Positions 60,505 through 64,000 of a stretch of DNA of 64,000 nt are shown here, piece after piece (position 1 is the first letter of the stretch; each line of letters starts with the position of its first letter). The position numbers and the translations under genes are program-made. Under the pieces are notes generated by a model. The model did not search any database, was not told where the DNA came from, and saw only the letters and a list, made by a program, of their open reading frames with translations. Origin of the DNA: Anaerolineae bacterium (GTDB taxonomy: Bacteria > Chloroflexota > Anaerolineae > 4572-78 > J111); contig JAJVIM010000013.1 of assembly GCA_022071955.1 (NCBI GenBank), positions 62,001 to 126,000 of the forward strand. Reading direction: 5' to 3'.

Positions 60505-62482
60505 GTAGGCCCAATCGGTTTGCTCTGGAACGAATTGCCAGAATATCTCTACCTGACAACTCTTCAGCTTCTTTTTTGCTGATTTCGCGAGAGTAGTACT
60601 TTCTCACTATTTCGTCATCATTGGGGCTAAAAACTTTACAACTTCTTTTTTTGAGTCTTTTGCGATGCAGGTTTAATCCTTGGGCTTTGTTTTTAATGGA
60701 ATTCCATTCTCGACCTGGTAGCATCTGTAACAATTTTTCTCTTTCAGTCGTTGGATAATGGTTTCGTAGTGTATCGATTTCAGCGTCAGACCACGTAGTT
60801 CGAACAAATCCATTCGGTTTGTGAATTAATATTTCCTGTTCTAAACCAACACGCCACACAATTTTGACGCGAATAGTTTTAGTCTTGCTAAACACCACGA
60901 CCTTTGCCAACAATAAACGCAAAAAGGCATTCTTCAATCCGTTAGGTTGGTTAGGCCATATGTCTCGTAGGTTATCTAAGAATGATGTGACTCGTGAAAT
61001 ATCATCCGAGTCAGCTAATGCTTTACCTAAGACGCCAATCGGTTGCCGACTAAGGTCACCAAGTTCCCTGATACGAATCAAGCGACGTTGAATCTGCTCA
61101 TCAACCCAAGTTACTTGCGTAGTACTCAATGGAGCTTGGGTCAGATTGGCGCGCAAATTTTCGACCTCTTTCTCCAATCGTTTCACTTCTCGTCGATAAC
61201 TAGCAGCTTGATCTTTTGCTTGCTCGTATTCATCCGATAGTTTCCCTAATACTTGACTAGCCAAACCAGGTAAAGCGATTTGCTCGATCACAGCTTCGCT
61301 AACTGGGTCATCGAGATAATTCGAGATTATATGGACACAACCTTTTCGCATGTCACTGTCACTACACGTATAACACGCAAAAGACTTACTTTGATTATTG
61401 TTATAGGTCATCGGTTGAAAAATATCATGGTTGCCGCAATAAACTAATCCTGCCAGGGGAAGGGGATCATAAGTTTTTTTTGGGCAAGGACCTTCTTTGA
61501 AGTGTTCTTGTACTTTCCAAAAGGTTGATTCATCAACAATTGGTTCCAAGATGTCCTGGCCCAAAACTTCACCTTGCCATATTTTCCAGCCAATATAGGC
61601 TGGATTAGTGGCAATTGAACGCACTTTGGAAACTGGTATAATCCAGCTACCATCTTGATAACGTTTTGAGCGAGCATAGGTCTTGTGGTGAGCTTTGGTA
61701 TCGTATTCAGGCGAGAATGGGGCAAAACCGATTCCGCGCTTTTTGAGATCGCGAGCGACCCGAGTTGGTGTTATTCCAGGAATGACCAGTTGATTGAAAA
61801 TAGTTCGCACAATTTTGGCGTGTGGTTCGTAAACCTGATACCTGTGATAATTCGGGTTAGGTTTACCGTTTGGGAGTTGTTTACGTTCATCAACAACATA
61901 ACCAGGAGGGATTGATTCGCCAGTGTAATATCCAGCCCTGCCTTTCATGTTCTTCGGTCCTAGCAACCGCTGCGCCATTACTTCCAACTCATCAGCGGCT
62001 CGTTCGATTTCCATACGGAATAGCCGCATGTGCATTTTATCTTGGAGATTTAAGCGCATATACGGGGTCACAATGATGACATTGTGTTGCTTAAGGAGTT
62101 CACCCAAAGCAAACGCATTGATTAGTGTTTGGTCTCGATAAATACGAGAGATATGAACAACATAAACAGCCTCAACCTGGTCGGACTCCACACTTTCGAT
62201 TAAATACGATAAACCCGGCCGATCTTCACGCCCTTTGGTTCCTGAAATACCCAAATCCCGGTCTTCTACATGGATCTGCTCCGGCAAATATCCGTCTTCT
62301 TGGGCTAAATCAATGAGCGCATCTTGAGCTTTGATGCTGTAAATTGACCTTTTGAGTTGTTCATGGCTTGAAAGCCGTTTGTAAATAAAAGCTTGTTTTT
62401 CGTTAGGCAAGTTTGTTAAATCAGTCCAAGCAAGAGGTTCGTTTTTTTCAGTTCGTATCCGCCTACCAAATGTGGCGTCCAT
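60419..62482 (-). CDS. Large serine recombinase (integrase) with tandem SANT/Myb-like repeats
   Basis: A 687-residue recombinase. The resolvase domain has catalytic Ser38 in YKRLSSHEQ and GISGTKGREDRPG. A Recombinase domain (about 195-300, IPPGYVVDERKQ and GITPTRVARDLKKRGI), a reduced zinc ribbon (YCGNHD, CYTCSD) and a coiled coil (about 420-450) follow. Residues 570-665 hold two similar SANT/Myb-like units (TTWSDAEIDTLRNHY and FSPNDDEIVRKYY), an addition I do not know from standard integrases. The frame runs across the junction and stops inside comEC. AAGGAT precedes the ATG. Base composition is AT-richer than the host. Confidence 0.92.
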   Translation of the reverse strand: MDATFGRRIRTEKNEPLAWTDLTNLPNEKQAFIYKRLSSHEQLKRSIYSIKAQDALIDLAQEDGYLPEQIHVEDRDLGISGTKGREDRPGLSYLIESVESDQVEAVYVVHISRIYRDQTLINAFALGELLKQHNVIIVTPYMRLNLQDKMHMRLFRMEIERAADELEVMAQRLLGPKNMKGRAGYYTGESIPPGYVVDERKQLPNGKPNPNYHRYQVYEPHAKIVRTIFNQLVIPGITPTRVARDLKKRGIGFAPFSPEYDTKAHHKTYARSKRYQDGSWIIPVSKVRSIATNPAYIGWKIWQGEVLGQDILEPIVDESTFWKVQEHFKEGPCPKKTYDPLPLAGLVYCGNHDIFQPMTYNNNQSKSFACYTCSDSDMRKGCVHIISNYLDDPVSEAVIEQIALPGLASQVLGKLSDEYEQAKDQAASYRREVKRLEKEVENLRANLTQAPLSTTQVTWVDEQIQRRLIRIRELGDLSRQPIGVLGKALADSDDISRVTSFLDNLRDIWPNQPNGLKNAFLRLLLAKVVVFSKTKTIRVKIVWRVGLEQEILIHKPNGFVRTTWSDAEIDTLRNHYPTTEREKLLQMLPGREWNSIKNKAQGLNLHRKRLKKRSCKVFSPNDDEIVRKYYSREISKKEAEELSGRDILAIRSRANRLGLLMPKATISWEWLSMGALFEQECPPRLPI

Positions 62483-62507
62483 TGGTTGCCATCCTTTCCT
62501 CAGACCG

Positions 62508-62567
62508 GTGTAGAGTGTAAATAAGAGGCGTTTTTGCTGTGGTTTTACACCTGTTACACCTTACACC
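62508..62567. promoter_or_regulatory. Cluster of TTACACC/GGTGTA heptads between recombinase and ATPase genes
   Basis: Three TTACACC units (62545, 62554, 62561) face an inverted GGTGTAG and AGTGTAAA (62508-62523). The spacing is irregular. Possible operator for the element's own genes. Confidence 0.45.
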
Positions 62568-64000
62568 CGGCCAAATTTGGCTAATACCTCATCAATTTTC
62601 CTATATTGGTTGCCACCCTTACTCCCGAAAACACTTAAAGAAATTGCCGCCCGATTGATTTCCCCGGTCTTAATCTGCTCATCATACAAATCCAAAATGG
62701 CCTGCTCTAAATCATCGGGAGATGATTGTGGCATTAGGGGTTTGCTGGCCATTTCCGTCATAGCGAGCGATGGTGCAACATCAAGTACGGAGGAGGCATC
62801 TGGGGCCTGGAGTTCAATCAGTCCGGGTTGGCCCGGCAGCCGGCAAAACGCTTGTCCGGGCCTGGTAATTTGGCTGGCTTCACCTGCGCCAAGTAATACC
62901 CGCGATTGGCTCTTGCTCTTAGCGTAGAACTGAATTGACGTACTCAGATTTGCTTTTAGACTTGAAGAAATCTCATCGCTATACCACGTCTGGCTACCGG
63001 CGATAAGGTACATACCGAATTTACGGCCTGCCTGTGCCAATTTCTTGACGGATTTGGCAATTACCTTACTGTCTGCTACCAGCCCGAATTCATCAAAAAA
63101 GATGGGAATAACCGGAAGTCGGCCTGATGCATCGACCACCTGGTTGTATTTGCCCAGGTCATCGATTCCACGCCAGTGGCTAAACAACTCTTTCCGCTGC
63201 TCCATTTCCACAAGCAGGTCTTGCAATATAGCTCCAATATCCTGTTCCTCGCTGGCCAACGGGTAACGCAAATTGCGACTACCCTCAAACGAGGTAAAGG
63301 TGACGCCTTGGGGATCAAGCATAACGGTGACTGGGTGTTCACGGGCATTGATCACCTGGTAGCCTAAAGCCTGCATTAAAGTGCTCTTACCAAAACCACT
63401 TGAGCCGGCTACTGCGATATGCACTAACCGGCTCAATGGGGCGTTAATCGGCTGGATCAAACCGTTTGGCAGTCGTCCAACCCCTAAAAAAATATTGCGG
63501 AGTGAGGGGACCGTAACGTGTTGACTCAGATCAACATATTCGGGTAATGGTTGTTGTAGCTGAGGGACATCCTCGGTGACCACATCCGGCCGTTTGCTGA
63601 TGTTTTGCGTCAATTGGAAAAATGACCACCGCTTGACTTCATCCCACGTTGGTTCAGCCCCGGAGCCACTGACAATGCCGGGTGCGAGATACAAGGGTTT
63701 GTGTTCGATATGTAATTTGCCCGAAATTTCCGAAGCATAGACCTGACTGCCCGGAGGAGCGATGGTAACGATAAGCGTAGCCTCTCGCTCTAATTTAAGT
63801 GCCTCAGCCCGTCTGGAACGGGCCATACTGCGCCAAACCACCCCACTGGCGTATGTTACGGCTATTAACCACAGTAAAGCGATGAGGACTGCTAAAACTA
63901 TCCCTAAACCAGCGATCACGGTTACTGTTTTGACGGTAGTGGCGAAAACGTAAACCAAATCATTGAAATATTTTCTGAGTTGATAATCAGGGACGTAAAC
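62561..64000 (-). CDS. FtsK/HerA-type membrane DNA-translocase ATPase (5' end probably outside window)
   Basis: At least 465 residues. One or two membrane helices near the N-terminus (about 10-38) are followed by a basic segment, a P-loop (AGSSGFGKST, 185-193 from the TTG at 63958) and Walker B (VIPIFFDEFGLV). An arginine/sensor-type GSQTWYSDE segment follows. The pattern is that of SpoIIIE/FtsK/TraB pumps which move double-stranded DNA in AICE-type conjugative elements, or of plasmid transfer coupling proteins. The frame remains open upstream of 63958 to the window edge (14 more codons), so the start may lie outside. No relaxase or pilus gene is seen yet. Confidence 0.82.
   Translation of the reverse strand, partial: VYVPDYQLRKYFNDLVYVFATTVKTVTVIAGLGIVLAVLIALLWLIAVTYASGVVWRSMARSRRAEALKLEREATLIVTIAPPGSQVYASEISGKLHIEHKPLYLAPGIVSGSGAEPTWDEVKRWSFFQLTQNISKRPDVVTEDVPQLQQPLPEYVDLSQHVTVPSLRNIFLGVGRLPNGLIQPINAPLSRLVHIAVAGSSGFGKSTLMQALGYQVINAREHPVTVMLDPQGVTFTSFEGSRNLRYPLASEEQDIGAILQDLLVEMEQRKELFSHWRGIDDLGKYNQVVDASGRLPVIPIFFDEFGLVADSKVIAKSVKKLAQAGRKFGMYLIAGSQTWYSDEISSSLKANLSTSIQFYAKSKSQSRVLLGAGEASQITRPGQAFCRLPGQPGLIELQAPDASSVLDVAPSLAMTEMASKPLMPQSSPDDLEQAILDLYDEQIKTGEINRAAISLSVFGSKGGNQYRKIDEVLAKFGRV

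Larger units (their letters stand above)
60430..64000. mobile_element. Left end of an integrative element inserted in comEC (right end outside window)
   Basis: The junction falls at about 60430-60445, where ComEC similarity ends. The recombinase lies at the end with its 3' terminus at the junction. The region is visibly lower in G+C than the host DNA, and all genes so far point away from comEC. The exact att core cannot be fixed without the other end. Confidence 0.75.

Overview
The window is high-GC bacterial DNA that most resembles a Chloroflexota (Anaerolineae/Caldilineae-like) chromosome. This is inferred from gene content and from intergenic style, not from a marker gene: amino-sugar and branched-chain ABC operons, a LysM-tagged LivK-type binding protein, a soluble-adenylyl-cyclase-like signalling protein, Thr/Pro-rich surface stalks, and many spacers built from heptamer repeats (GAATGAC, CAATGAC, ATTCGCA and similar) and a dispersed 28-bp palindrome. 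Promoters read as plain sigma70 boxes, mostly with 17-bp spacers. From about 60.4 kb to the right edge the composition becomes clearly AT-richer. There an integrated element has interrupted a comEC gene.

Layout. 0-9 kb: sAC-like cyclase, CBS-containing Mn pyrophosphatase, VOC dioxygenase, PIG-L deacetylase, small HAD protein and a Trypco1-like protein. 9-13.6 kb: four co-directional genes (ATP-grasp, MBL hydrolase, GNAT/FemX-like protein, KAS III-like synthase) that look like a small biosynthetic set. 13.7-15.5 kb: rpe-fba, closed by a strong terminator. 16.1-16.4 kb: two tRNA-Ser genes. 16.6-25.2 kb: degenerate histidine kinase, zinc peptidase, HtrA lipoprotein, DNA methyltransferase, a glycosidase/O-antigen-ligase fusion, and an SH3b/TolB-like protein.

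25.4-40.3 kb is a minus-strand amino-sugar or glycan locus: SIS-domain deaminase/isomerase, GNAT, GH20 hexosaminidase, a GATase-like protein, two Gfo/Idh/MocA oxidoreductases, two sugar permeases, a double-domain binding protein, PIG-L deacetylase, ROK-like kinase and a ROK repressor. A 27-bp palindromic operator overlaps the start of the repressor promoter. The transporter ATPase is not in the window. I infer uptake of an amino-sugar oligomer, cytoplasmic trimming, deacetylation, phosphorylation and deamination.

40.5-52.7 kb: F420-type reductase, CoA transferase, thiolase, aminotransferase, a complete liv ABC operon (binding protein, two permeases, two ATPases) with a long leader, and a class IV aminotransferase, together suggesting amino-acid import and breakdown. 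52.9-60.4 kb: a Rossmann reductase, a NYN / histidine kinase / response-regulator-kinase operon, three surface proteins with Thr/Pro linkers, and the 5' part of comEC. 60.4-64 kb: a large serine recombinase with two tandem SANT/Myb-like repeats and an FtsK/HerA-type membrane ATPase that runs to the edge, suggesting an integrative mobile element.
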